Virus record (IMG/VR): IMGVR_UViG_3300003690_000008
Span: 1 to 60,565 of that record
Direction: 5' to 3' (one strand)
Length of the DNA: 60,565 nt
Source of the DNA: a virus
A program made the translations under genes and the position numbers. The notes beneath the pieces were generated by a model. The model saw only the letters and a program-made list of their open reading frames with translations. It made no database searches and had not been told where the DNA came from. Below are positions 49,849 through 58,289 of this stretch, piece by piece. Position 1 is the stretch's first letter. Every line of letters begins with the position of its first letter.

Positions 49849-50912
49849 ATTCCGAAAAGTTTTTAGCCACCAGTGATTCGATTGTCGTCAAGGACAATCC
49901 ACACATGGCAGCCATGAAGCAAGGCCAGCAATCTGCCCAGCAGGGTGAGCCTTTGGAAATGAATCCATATAAAGAACACAAGGACGCCAGGGCCGTAATG
50001 TGGCTCGTTGGGTGGAAACGCGGTTCCATGCAAACAATGTCTGTCGAGGATTGGAATTTCACCCGAGGCCCTCGCGGAGGAAACATCTGGAGTAATGTTC
50101 GTACTGGTGAAGTGCGTCGTCAAAAAGAGAACCCCGGAGGAAAAAGACGGAACAGTAAACAGAAAGAACGCGACAAGCGACGAAAAAAGAAGCAGAAAAT
50201 GCCAGCGCCTAGCAAGCTATATAAAGTGAAAACATTTGGAGACGTTGATTCTGATGTGCTTCAGACTTATCTAGATGGACTAGACGCCATACCGCCAGAG
50301 ATACGCCATCGAATCGAAGGGAAATTCAAGACAAAGGTTTGGGTTGGCTCTGGTGGCGTTCTCAACATGAAACCACAATGGAGGGGTGAGGTTCCGCGAG
50401 GGCAAAAGGGGAGACGGTCATACGATGCGGTAAGCGCTATCTACGACCCAAATCTAGGTGCAAATGAGATTGTACTATCGTCCAAGATTTTTTATGGTGG
50501 CCAGTGGCGTCCTCAGTCCACTAAGCAGATGCTACATGGTGTTCATCACGAATACGGCCACGCGATAGATTACAGTCGTGGTCGTCTGACGGAACTGTGG
50601 AGCGAAACAGAGGAATTTAGAGACGCCTGGGAAAAAGATGTGGCTGATCTTTTAGAGGATACCGGGAGTGTCGTTGGTAGCGGCGGCACTGGCGAGGAGC
50701 ATAGCCTAACGGGCGATGCGGCTGATCTATCGTATTACATTCAGATACAGCACGGCCAACCGTCAGCAGCGATAGGCGCGAGTGAGGCGTTTGCTGAATC
50801 TGTGGCATTTATACTAGGAGAGCCAAGCAATAGGGAGTTTCCTGGTAGATTCAAGAGGTCGGTTGGTTTTGCCGTGGAAGTCCTGGATAAAATAATGAAA
50901 GGCGAGGCATGA
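49845..50912 (+). CDS. RMF-like + module + HExxH metalloprotease (355 aa)
   Basis: Starts in the stop of the giant gene (ATGA). Residues 15-60 are RMF-like (MAAMKQGQQSAQQGEPLEMN, ARAVMWLVGWKRG); module at 65-100; basic linker KRRNSKQKERDKRRKKKQK. Protease core: H235-E236-Y-G-H239 (HHEYGHAID) and downstream E314-A-F-A-E318, as in zincins. Fold is compatible with anthrax-lethal-factor-like or other zincin toxins. Mirrors the RMF-module-topo gene. Confidence 0.75.
   Translation: MNSEKFLATSDSIVVKDNPHMAAMKQGQQSAQQGEPLEMNPYKEHKDARAVMWLVGWKRGSMQTMSVEDWNFTRGPRGGNIWSNVRTGEVRRQKENPGGKRRNSKQKERDKRRKKKQKMPAPSKLYKVKTFGDVDSDVLQTYLDGLDAIPPEIRHRIEGKFKTKVWVGSGGVLNMKPQWRGEVPRGQKGRRSYDAVSAIYDPNLGANEIVLSSKIFYGGQWRPQSTKQMLHGVHHEYGHAIDYSRGRLTELWSETEEFRDAWEKDVADLLEDTGSVVGSGGTGEEHSLTGDAADLSYYIQIQHGQPSAAIGASEAFAESVAFILGEPSNREFPGRFKRSVGFAVEVLDKIMKGEA
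50037..50144 (+). repeat. Module copy 7 (protease gene 1)
   Basis: Core GPRGGNIWSNVRTGEVRRQ, ENPGGK end. Confidence 0.8.
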
Positions 50913-51115
50913 TACACATTACGCTACAAGACGACAGCATGCTTGTTTCTTCCCGCCACGATTTACCAGGCGGCGCGATAGGAGATTCGTTTTTGACCGT
51001 CACTCCCGGACAGCACATTGGCGATTTGTCCTACGAACAATTGAGAGAACTTGGTAGCGGGCAGCATGACATAGACTTTATAGGGAGCGACTCTAAAGAA
51101 AAGCCGGGAGAATAA
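50909..51115 (+). CDS. Small hypothetical protein between proteases (68 aa)
   Basis: Overlaps the protease stop by 4 nt. Beta-rich, acidic C-terminus. Could be an immunity or chaperone protein for the neighbouring effector, but this is speculation. Confidence 0.5.
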   Translation: MIHITLQDDSMLVSSRHDLPGGAIGDSFLTVTPGQHIGDLSYEQLRELGSGQHDIDFIGSDSKEKPGE

Positions 51116-51116
51116 A

Positions 51117-52043
51117 ATGCCTGACACAATTGAAATCAACATAGACCACGACCTAGCACACGCCGACTGGCCAAAGCGCACGCCAGATACCATGGAGGAC
51201 CTTGAAAGAGGTATCGAGGAGGAGAAGGAGGAAGCCAGAAAAAAGAAAACAGAAAAACCAACCAACGGTTCTACGACAACAATGTCCGTCGAGGATTGGA
51301 GTTTCACCATAGGCCCGCGAGGCGGGAGCATTTGGACTAATGTTCGCACTGGAGAAGTTCGCCGCCAAAAAGAAAACCCAGGAGGAAAAAGAAGGAAGAA
51401 AAAAGATGATAAGGAAGGCACGAAGGTTGCCTCAAACAAGAAGTTTATATCAGCGAGACTTGTCAATTTATTTGCAAGCACCCAGAGCAACAAAAACGCG
51501 AAACGCGCATCCGATGATACTATTAACAAAATGTCACCACGGATGATTAAGGGAGTAGCCGAGAACATCGGAGGTGTTTTTGTGTTCGATACGATGAATG
51601 AAGTGCATAAACAGTGGAAAATCCTGTCCGGCAAAACCACCTTGCCGGACGGTGGAATAGCCGCGTTTGTGTCGTCTAGCGAAGGCGAGAGGATGAGCAT
51701 GTATGTAAACGGTGGAGATGATGGGATATGGGCGCACGAATACACACACATGATAGATTACGGAAGCTCGTTTAGTGGAACCGAAGAGTGGAAAAAGATA
51801 TGGCAGGAATGGAGGCGAAACACGAAGTTAGCTGATGAGTATGACGATAGACTAGAGGATGATCCAGATGCAGACTTTGATTTCGATCCGTTTTCTGACT
51901 TAGGTCCATCGAGGTACGCAACAACAAATCCTGCCGAAGCATTCGCAGAATTCGGCAGGATTGTGATTGCGAGCCCAGAGACAGCCAAGGCTCAGCACCC
52001 AACTGCCTGGAAATTCTGGAAACAAGCCGGGTTGATACAATGA
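51117..52043 (+). CDS. Module + HExxH metalloprotease (308 aa)
   Basis: Acidic coiled N-terminus (DLERGIEEEKEEARKKK), module at 56-91, then a zincin core H207-E208-Y-T-H211 (HEYTHMID) with E274-A-F-A-E278. Homologous in plan to the 49845 protease but lacking the RMF-like part. ATGA overlap with the next gene. Confidence 0.75.
   Translation: MPDTIEINIDHDLAHADWPKRTPDTMEDLERGIEEEKEEARKKKTEKPTNGSTTTMSVEDWSFTIGPRGGSIWTNVRTGEVRRQKENPGGKRRKKKDDKEGTKVASNKKFISARLVNLFASTQSNKNAKRASDDTINKMSPRMIKGVAENIGGVFVFDTMNEVHKQWKILSGKTTLPDGGIAAFVSSSEGERMSMYVNGGDDGIWAHEYTHMIDYGSSFSGTEEWKKIWQEWRRNTKLADEYDDRLEDDPDADFDFDPFSDLGPSRYATTNPAEAFAEFGRIVIASPETAKAQHPTAWKFWKQAGLIQ
51282..51389 (+). repeat. Module copy 8 (protease gene 2)
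   Basis: Core GPRGGSIWTNVRTGEVRRQ, ENPGGK end. Confidence 0.8.
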
Positions 52044-52777
52044 TCGCACAAACACTATCAGCCGAAGACTGGAATTACACGCGAGGTCCGCGCGGTGGCA
52101 ACATCTGGACGAATGTGAAAACTGGAGAGATACGGAGGCAAAAGGAAAACCCAGGCGGGAAAGAGAAGGGAAGAGTAAAAGAAGATAGCAGCGGCCAAGC
52201 CAAAGCGAGAGCGTTTAAGAAATACGACGATCCCAGATACGTGGCGGCCAGAGAAGAGTGGTTCGGCAGTCTAAGCGACGATGAAATGAATGCTTTTCGT
52301 GCATGGAGCGGGAGCGTGGACATGGCTACTGAGATCAGGAATTATCAAGCCGGTCTACCTGGCAGACATTCGCAGCATGTTAAAAGCGTCACCGAGACCA
52401 TAGCCAAAGCCCTCGATAGGGCACCTAAGTTAGCCACGCCCGTTTACAGGGGACTCAACTTCCGCAGCAGCGAAGATCGCAAGGAATTCATAGCCTTGAT
52501 GTTAAAGAACAAGGGAATGGCTACACGTGGATTTACGTCGACTTCCAGGTCACGGGAGATTGCTAGTAAATTCTCGGATGACTATTACGGTGTTGTGTTA
52601 ATAATCCGCTCCAAGTCTGGCGTAAGCATATCTTTTGAAGACATCGCAATCCTAAATGAAGATGAAGTTCTACTGAGAGAGAAAACGAAATTGAGGTATG
52701 ATTTCAAAACGAAAATCATGGGAGAGCCGAAGTTCGGAAAAAGCGGAACGATATACATCGGGATGACCGAAGTCTAG
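52040..52777 (+). CDS. Module + ADP-ribosyltransferase, R-S-E type (245 aa)
   Basis: Module at residues 6-41. Catalytic signature: R137 in VYRGLNF, S167-T-S169 in GFTSTSRSREIASKF, and E207-D-E209 in NEDEVLL. E-x-E with STS is typical of arginine-type ARTs such as T4 ModA/Alt. Probably ADP-ribosylates a host target, for instance RNA polymerase. Shortest and clearest ART in the island. Confidence 0.85.
   Translation: MIAQTLSAEDWNYTRGPRGGNIWTNVKTGEIRRQKENPGGKEKGRVKEDSSGQAKARAFKKYDDPRYVAAREEWFGSLSDDEMNAFRAWSGSVDMATEIRNYQAGLPGRHSQHVKSVTETIAKALDRAPKLATPVYRGLNFRSSEDRKEFIALMLKNKGMATRGFTSTSRSREIASKFSDDYYGVVLIIRSKSGVSISFEDIAILNEDEVLLREKTKLRYDFKTKIMGEPKFGKSGTIYIGMTEV
52055..52162 (+). repeat. Module copy 9 (ART gene)
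   Basis: Core GPRGGNIWTNVKTGEIRRQ, ENPGGK end. Confidence 0.8.
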
Positions 52778-52809
52778 GCCGCGAAACAACAAACCAAGCG
52801 AGATGCAAG

Positions 52810-53208
52810 ATGACAAGCCAACCAAACAGAATGATTGACACAGGCATCGACGAGGCCATGGTAACCTTTGACATGAGTAAAGAAGTAAGCGACTCACGGC
52901 ACTCGCTGCCAGAGATATTCGACCATCCAATCAATGTTGAGTTGGAAGATGGAACGGTGATCCATGCCGATGGACGCAAGAGCCATGATCAAGTCGACGA
53001 AGAAAGCCTGACAGACGACGACCGTAAACTAGGAAAGGAAGCTAGGCAGCAGGCTCTCGACGGCCACAACCCAGCGTCATGGGTAGCCGACGAGGACAAA
53101 TGGGAGAAGGCAAAAGACATTGTGAAAAGCGGCAAAAAAAAGTACAATGAGCCTTATGCCGTGATTACTCACATTTACCTGGAAAAACTTGGAGGCAAGA
53201 TCAAATGA
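52810..53208 (+). CDS. Phage hypothetical protein (132 aa)
   Basis: C-terminal segment WVADEDKWEKAKDIV, then YAVITHIYLEKLGGK follows a motif found in several phage portal-associated proteins (W-x-x-A-K ... Y-x-x-x-G-G). Acidic N-terminus. Function unknown. Confidence 0.55.
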   Translation: MTSQPNRMIDTGIDEAMVTFDMSKEVSDSRHSLPEIFDHPINVELEDGTVIHADGRKSHDQVDEESLTDDDRKLGKEARQQALDGHNPASWVADEDKWEKAKDIVKSGKKKYNEPYAVITHIYLEKLGGKIK

Positions 53209-53963
53209 CCGTCCAAACACTCGCCGCCACAAGAATCGAAGCGTGCCCGACTGTTTTTGCCAGGGCCGGAGGAATGCGGCTATCGACCGACTACGGTGAA
53301 GTCACTTACCCGGAAGCAAGGTCGCTTATCGAAAACGGGTGCGAGATGCTTTCCGTGGAAAACGAAGATGGCATCACGGTTGGTGCCATGATTCTGGATG
53401 ACAAGTGTTCTGGCGATTGGTCGTTCGTGAGGATGGACGCTTCCAGTTGGACGCAATCGAAAGGCCCCCGTGGAGGGTCCATCTGGACGAATAGCAAAAC
53501 CGGGGCCACCAGGCACTCGAAAGAGAATCCGGGCGGGAAAGGCAAAACGCCAAAGGCGGAAAAAGGCAGTTCTGCTGACAAAAAAGGCAGCGGCGTGAAT
53601 CACGCGATCTCCAAGATCGCAAAAGACATCCTTCTGATCCCGACCCTCAAAGAGAGAAAGAGCGATAGCCTGGATTTCCATGAGGTCGCGGTTTGGACAG
53701 TCAGGGATGCGATGCAGAAGGCATTCAATGCTGGCCAAGGGAAGAATTCCAAACCGACGAAGAACACTGTTTCTATGTTCGAGAATATGGTTAAGAAGTA
53801 CATGGACATCGATACACTGAAAACACAAAAAGCTGGCCATCTCGATTTCCATGAGGTTGGCGTGGAGTCTGTTAGGATTGCGCTAGAAAAGGCATACAAT
53901 GCTGGCAAAGCGCGCCGGGAGCACCCAGAGCTACACCGGCGGAGTAAAACGAGACCCCAATAG
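53205..53963 (+). CDS. Module + two DUF6900-like repeats (252 aa)
   Basis: Module at 77-112, then LDFHEVAVWTVRDAMQKAFN (about 155-180) and LDFHEVGVESVRIALEKAYN (about 212-236), two repeats of a DUF6900-like domain. N-terminal 70 residues (VFARAGGMRLSTDYGEVTYP) are unfamiliar. Role unknown; it is the last tagged gene before gpF. Confidence 0.65.
   Translation: MTVQTLAATRIEACPTVFARAGGMRLSTDYGEVTYPEARSLIENGCEMLSVENEDGITVGAMILDDKCSGDWSFVRMDASSWTQSKGPRGGSIWTNSKTGATRHSKENPGGKGKTPKAEKGSSADKKGSGVNHAISKIAKDILLIPTLKERKSDSLDFHEVAVWTVRDAMQKAFNAGQGKNSKPTKNTVSMFENMVKKYMDIDTLKTQKAGHLDFHEVGVESVRIALEKAYNAGKARREHPELHRRSKTRPQ
53433..53540 (+). repeat. Module copy 10 (DUF6900 gene)
   Basis: Divergent copy: core GPRGGSIWTNSKTGATRHS, ENPGGK end. 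Confidence 0.75.
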
Positions 53964-53979
53964 CGTATTCGGTTAAGAA

Positions 53980-54996
53980 ATGCCAGACGCGGCCAAACGA
54001 TCCACCGACCTGATTATTGGTCGCGGCCTGATAACGGCTGAAGCGATCGCGCAAAAGCTACGCATCAGACTGGCCCACCGGCTGGCCCGAAATTTCAGCC
54101 GGATGTCGTTCCACCAGTTACTCGGTATGGCCCGGCAGGTTCTAGGCGAGTTCGAGCCACTTCTGGCTACCGCAATGGCCGATACGGAAATCGCGGCCTG
54201 GGTTCGCGGCCTAGGGGTCATCACCAACCGCACCCCCCAGCGGATTCTGGCCCTATTCACTTCCGGGTTTCCCCCCCTAGTCCCTCCAGGGCTCGTTCTG
54301 CCGCCTGACCTCACGATAGGGGACGCAGGGCCTATTGTGGTGTTTCCACGCCTCCAGGAGGCCACACAGGCCCTCGTGGACCGGAATATCGTCACTAGGC
54401 CCCAGTTCGACTCAATGACCCGAGAAGCTCAGGGCCGGGCCTTCACTGTGGCTGGCCAAACCAACGCCGAGGTGATCGGCAGAATCCGAGATGTGCTGGC
54501 CGAGGAAATCACCGAGGGGACCAGTTTCGGTAAGTTCAAAAAACGAATGCGAGAGGAGCTAGATGTAAGCTGGGTAGGACCCGGCCATTTGTCGAATGTT
54601 TACCGCACCAACACACAAGCGGCGTTTGCCGATGGCCAAGAGGTTCTTTTCAACAATCCAATAATCCGAGAGGCATTTCCATACGCTAGATATACTGCGA
54701 TTGACGACGGCAGGGTAAGAGATAATCATTTAGCGCTCGAAACACTTGGGCTGTCTGGCACAAATATATACAGGATGGATGATCCTGTGTGGGATATTTT
54801 CACGCCGCCGTGGGACTACATGTGCAGGTGCTCCAAGACAGCCATGACGATATTACAGGCTGCCAAAGCTGGCGTCCGAGAAGCCAAGCGATGGAACCGA
54901 ACAGGCCAACCACCAGACGATCCAGAGTTCAGAATTGACGACATCCCATTCAGACCGACAAACAACTTTGTTGGTCCACGTCGACGAGTTGCGTAG
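53980..54996 (+). CDS. Phage minor head protein, Mu gpF-like (338 aa)
   Basis: C-terminal block (NVYRTNTQAAFADGQEVLFN, YARYTAIDDGRVRDNHLALE, PPWDYMCRCSKT) is the Mu gpF / SPP1 gp7 head-morphogenesis signature. Those proteins bind the portal and can enter the cell with DNA. Located directly after the effector island. Confidence 0.8.
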   Translation: MPDAAKRSTDLIIGRGLITAEAIAQKLRIRLAHRLARNFSRMSFHQLLGMARQVLGEFEPLLATAMADTEIAAWVRGLGVITNRTPQRILALFTSGFPPLVPPGLVLPPDLTIGDAGPIVVFPRLQEATQALVDRNIVTRPQFDSMTREAQGRAFTVAGQTNAEVIGRIRDVLAEEITEGTSFGKFKKRMREELDVSWVGPGHLSNVYRTNTQAAFADGQEVLFNNPIIREAFPYARYTAIDDGRVRDNHLALETLGLSGTNIYRMDDPVWDIFTPPWDYMCRCSKTAMTILQAAKAGVREAKRWNRTGQPPDDPEFRIDDIPFRPTNNFVGPRRRVA

Positions 54997-55006
54997 GTGA
55001 TTTCTT

Positions 55007-57547
55007 ATGGCATCAGTCCAAACTTGCATCGTTACCGTTGGCGGACAGCAGTGCCTTGATCCAGCAGAGCAGAGGAAAAACGCACTGGAACTTGGCACGC
55101 CGATGGACTTCTGGCAGGTTGCAAGTTCTTACAACTGCCCGAGAGGATTCGAGCCGGGGGTGGCCTATGTTCTGATGCTAAAGGTTCAACTTGACAAGCT
55201 CGGGGAAAACTCAACGCATAGTGTCAAATTCATATGCGACAATAAGTCGCTGACCGTAAAGAACATGCGAATCCACAAAGGTTCGTGCATGGGACTGCGG
55301 GCCAGCCTGGCTGATAACAATGTGCCGTATCTGGTTGAGCTACGTGACGTTAGAGAGGTACTAAAGTTATCGACGATTGCATCGGCTTACAATGTCAGAC
55401 TCGGGGCTCCCTCAACGACCTCTGGCAATAGCCTCTACTACCCTGAGTCTCTCAACAGTGGCTCTGCATGGACCTGGCAGACCATGTTTACAAATATATG
55501 GGCCAGTCTTCCGTCAGTCGCCGGCACAGCGCCGACGCTCCCTGGAACTCCAACGCACGCCCCGGAGAACTATCAATTCATAGGCGTTAGCGCCTGGAAG
55601 TCAATTAAGAGGATTCTCGACTACCTCGGCTACGAAATAATTTACAGCCCAGTCCCAGGTACGTTCACGGTTGTTGAGTATGGTGATACGCAATCGGGAT
55701 TATCGGTTAGTCTAAATGCAATCCTGGACAAGAAGATATTCGACTACCACCCAACGCTCGGCCTGCATAGCTCGGCCCCAGAAAAGATACAAGTGTTCTT
55801 TCCGCGTCAGGAATTGTACCAGGGCATAGAAAAGGACACACAGAGAACCGGCAACTGGTTGATGACGCCGTATTACAGCAAGACGGTGAACGCCATATCA
55901 ACCGGAGTCGCTGGCACGATAATGCCAATCTGGGATTCCACGCCGGCACTTTTTAACTCCTCTGGAACGGTTACAAATTCAACGAACCTAGATTCACGCG
56001 CGGCGGAGATAGTTGCAAACATCGCCAAACGAATGACGGATGATTCACATGACAGGACAAGAGTTTTGTACGGCGGACTGCATACCGCGATCATTCCAGG
56101 TGAGCAGATATCCAACGTAACATGGCGGGACTACCGCGACGGAAACGGAATGATAACAGAGTACACACGGAGGCCAGTATTAAGAGGCGGGGCGTTTTCT
56201 GATGAGCAGACTTTATCCGGCGACACAATGCTGCCGATAGACGTTTCGCGTCCCGGCAAGCCGAACTACCCAAGGCTCGCGCAGATGGTTCAGGCCGATG
56301 ACGGGGCAGCCACGACTGGCGCTACACTGACACCGAACGGAGACAAGCTCACGCCAGGTTTCGTGATGCGGTACGTCGAGGGAACGTGGTCACAGCAAGA
56401 GGCATGTTGGATCAGGGCTGCGGACCTCGTAACCGGATCAAGTCCAAGTGAGACCAACGTAACCAGTATGCGACAGAAGGACAGGTTCCCTGCCAGGCTC
56501 AGCGGAATACAGACTTCCTCTTCGGATACGCGGCCTCTTTATATAGTCCGCCTGGGAGGTAATGCAAATGACATGTTCAAGGTGTCAGCAGATACAGGAT
56601 CAACACAGAATATTAACTCTGGAGACACGCTCGACTTCGACGCCACCGATGTAAGTTTCACAGGAGAGGCCAACAGCACCAAAGGGGATCGTGGAATTGT
56701 CCAGCAGATCGAAGTGGACGGCGGCGATTCAACGATCAAGCATCTACGCACCGCGATAGATAAATCGGTATTGCAGCAGATTAAGCTCCAAGGTGCTTTT
56801 ACGTCTGGCACCACGCCGGTGCTTGCCAAGAGTGGGACACGGAACGATATCACCTTCGATAGCAGCGGCGAGAACCCTGCTGTATCTATCGTCGGCGGAA
56901 CCGGGCTGATTACATGGGACGTTATTCTTGGCACGCTTGCCAAAGTAAAAGATGACCAATCAAGTCCAACCACAGTCGACTTGACCGGCCCAACTGGGTC
57001 TGCTGATATTGAAACAATCCAGTTCGTCGGAACAAACGGTGCGAAGTTCACCGTCTCTAAAGCAAGTGAAGTAATTACGGTTAGCATGGACCCGCTTCCA
57101 ATCGGGGCCGTCATAATGTGGTACGGCGCGATTGAGACGACCGTTGGCGACAACAAAGGCAAGCCAATAATCAGCACCGGACCATCAGTATATATGGACG
57201 ATTGGCGACAGATGGACGGTGTAGAAAACGCCAGTCCGAATCCCGGCAGCGGGATGAACATGAAGAATTTTGCAGTCTGCGGTTTCGATGGCACCGGCAC
57301 GCCAGACGGAGCAGATAAAGCGGTACCTGCCGTTGTCACTGCCCACCCGCCTCACTACCACGGAATGTCAACCTTAACCTCGACTGAAGGCCACGGCGAA
57401 GGAGGTGACGTAACCTTGGCAATAGATGGTTGCACAACCAGGGAAAAGAACTCCGGTTGCGTCTCGGAGGTTACCTTAGCTCATGATTTTACCACCGAGG
57501 GAATTCCCCCGACGAAAGGGCTGCATTTTATTGAAAAAGTCTCCTAA
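55007..57547 (+). CDS. Large tail/collar protein (846 aa)
   Basis: Beta-rich; the end resembles a tail-collar domain (LPIGAVIMWYGA, then MDDWRQMDGVENASPNPGSG and HPPHYHGMSTL). Middle region NAILDKKIFDYHPTLGLHSS is unfamiliar. Probably virion structural, near baseplate or receptor-binding site. Confidence 0.6.
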   Translation: MASVQTCIVTVGGQQCLDPAEQRKNALELGTPMDFWQVASSYNCPRGFEPGVAYVLMLKVQLDKLGENSTHSVKFICDNKSLTVKNMRIHKGSCMGLRASLADNNVPYLVELRDVREVLKLSTIASAYNVRLGAPSTTSGNSLYYPESLNSGSAWTWQTMFTNIWASLPSVAGTAPTLPGTPTHAPENYQFIGVSAWKSIKRILDYLGYEIIYSPVPGTFTVVEYGDTQSGLSVSLNAILDKKIFDYHPTLGLHSSAPEKIQVFFPRQELYQGIEKDTQRTGNWLMTPYYSKTVNAISTGVAGTIMPIWDSTPALFNSSGTVTNSTNLDSRAAEIVANIAKRMTDDSHDRTRVLYGGLHTAIIPGEQISNVTWRDYRDGNGMITEYTRRPVLRGGAFSDEQTLSGDTMLPIDVSRPGKPNYPRLAQMVQADDGAATTGATLTPNGDKLTPGFVMRYVEGTWSQQEACWIRAADLVTGSSPSETNVTSMRQKDRFPARLSGIQTSSSDTRPLYIVRLGGNANDMFKVSADTGSTQNINSGDTLDFDATDVSFTGEANSTKGDRGIVQQIEVDGGDSTIKHLRTAIDKSVLQQIKLQGAFTSGTTPVLAKSGTRNDITFDSSGENPAVSIVGGTGLITWDVILGTLAKVKDDQSSPTTVDLTGPTGSADIETIQFVGTNGAKFTVSKASEVITVSMDPLPIGAVIMWYGAIETTVGDNKGKPIISTGPSVYMDDWRQMDGVENASPNPGSGMNMKNFAVCGFDGTGTPDGADKAVPAVVTAHPPHYHGMSTLTSTEGHGEGGDVTLAIDGCTTREKNSGCVSEVTLAHDFTTEGIPPTKGLHFIEKVS

Positions 57548-58289
57548 TCTAACGCCTCCTATCAGCGATCTTTTCGGATCATATACCAACCGGCAGGCTG
57601 CTATCATCTTGCCGGGTCCGTCTCTGCTGGACTTCATGCCTCTGCTTCGGAAGAAACTAGCAGAAGGATCGGATGTCCTGGTTTGCAACAATTGGTTTCG
57701 ATTAAAGGAAACAGGACTTCACCTGAAGCCAGACTGGCTATTCCTATTAGACATGTTGTGGTGCATGGAATTGTTGTACACTGAGGCCGAGAAGCTAAGG
57801 CAACACGGCACCAGAATTACAATCTCTTATCAGATTGACCAGAAACCCTTTGCGCCAGACACCGTTTATTCACAGATGTACGGAGAATGGAAGGATTACC
57901 CAGACACAAAAAACCGCCCACGGAACGCCAAGTACTGCTGGCCAATGCGGACCTTTTACCCGTCCGGCAATCGAATGATGGAAACGGCATTGATGCTAGG
58001 ATACAACCGCATCGACGTATTCGGGTGGACGTTCAGCCCAAGGGATAGGTACGGAGAAAAACCTGAAGGAGAAAAGCCAGAAGGAGGGAAGATCATAAAG
58101 ACAAGGGCCTACAAAGCCGAGCCAATAGTGTTGTCGGAGACTTTTATCAATTCTGTAAATAGAGGCGAAAAGTACATGCGTAACTTTTTCAATGAGCTAG
58201 ACGCATCCGAGAAGGCCAAGTTTTTCATCCACGAATACAATGACCACCCGTTGTACACCTGCGTCCCGGAGTGCTTTCATGGAAGCTAG
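57531..58289 (+). CDS. DUF115/GT42-like glycan enzyme (252 aa)
   Basis: Begins RQAAIILPGPSLLDFMPLLR, followed by VLVCNNWFRLKE and LKPDWLFLLDMLWCME. The GPSL - CNNWF - D layout resembles MptE/DUF115 proteins and GT42 sialyltransferases. TTG at 57531 is preceded by AAAGGG; ATG 57483 would overlap the previous gene by 65 nt. Couples with the next gene. Confidence 0.6.
   Translation: MKKSPNLTPPISDLFGSYTNRQAAIILPGPSLLDFMPLLRKKLAEGSDVLVCNNWFRLKETGLHLKPDWLFLLDMLWCMELLYTEAEKLRQHGTRITISYQIDQKPFAPDTVYSQMYGEWKDYPDTKNRPRNAKYCWPMRTFYPSGNRMMETALMLGYNRIDVFGWTFSPRDRYGEKPEGEKPEGGKIIKTRAYKAEPIVLSETFINSVNRGEKYMRNFFNELDASEKAKFFIHEYNDHPLYTCVPECFHGS

Noticed and set aside
50963-51751. 262-aa minus-strand ORF
   Set aside because: It is antisense to firm module/protease genes and has low-complexity, Ser-rich composition.
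56539-57339. 266-aa minus-strand ORF
   Set aside because: Shadow of the collar gene; the opposite strand has clear structural coding.
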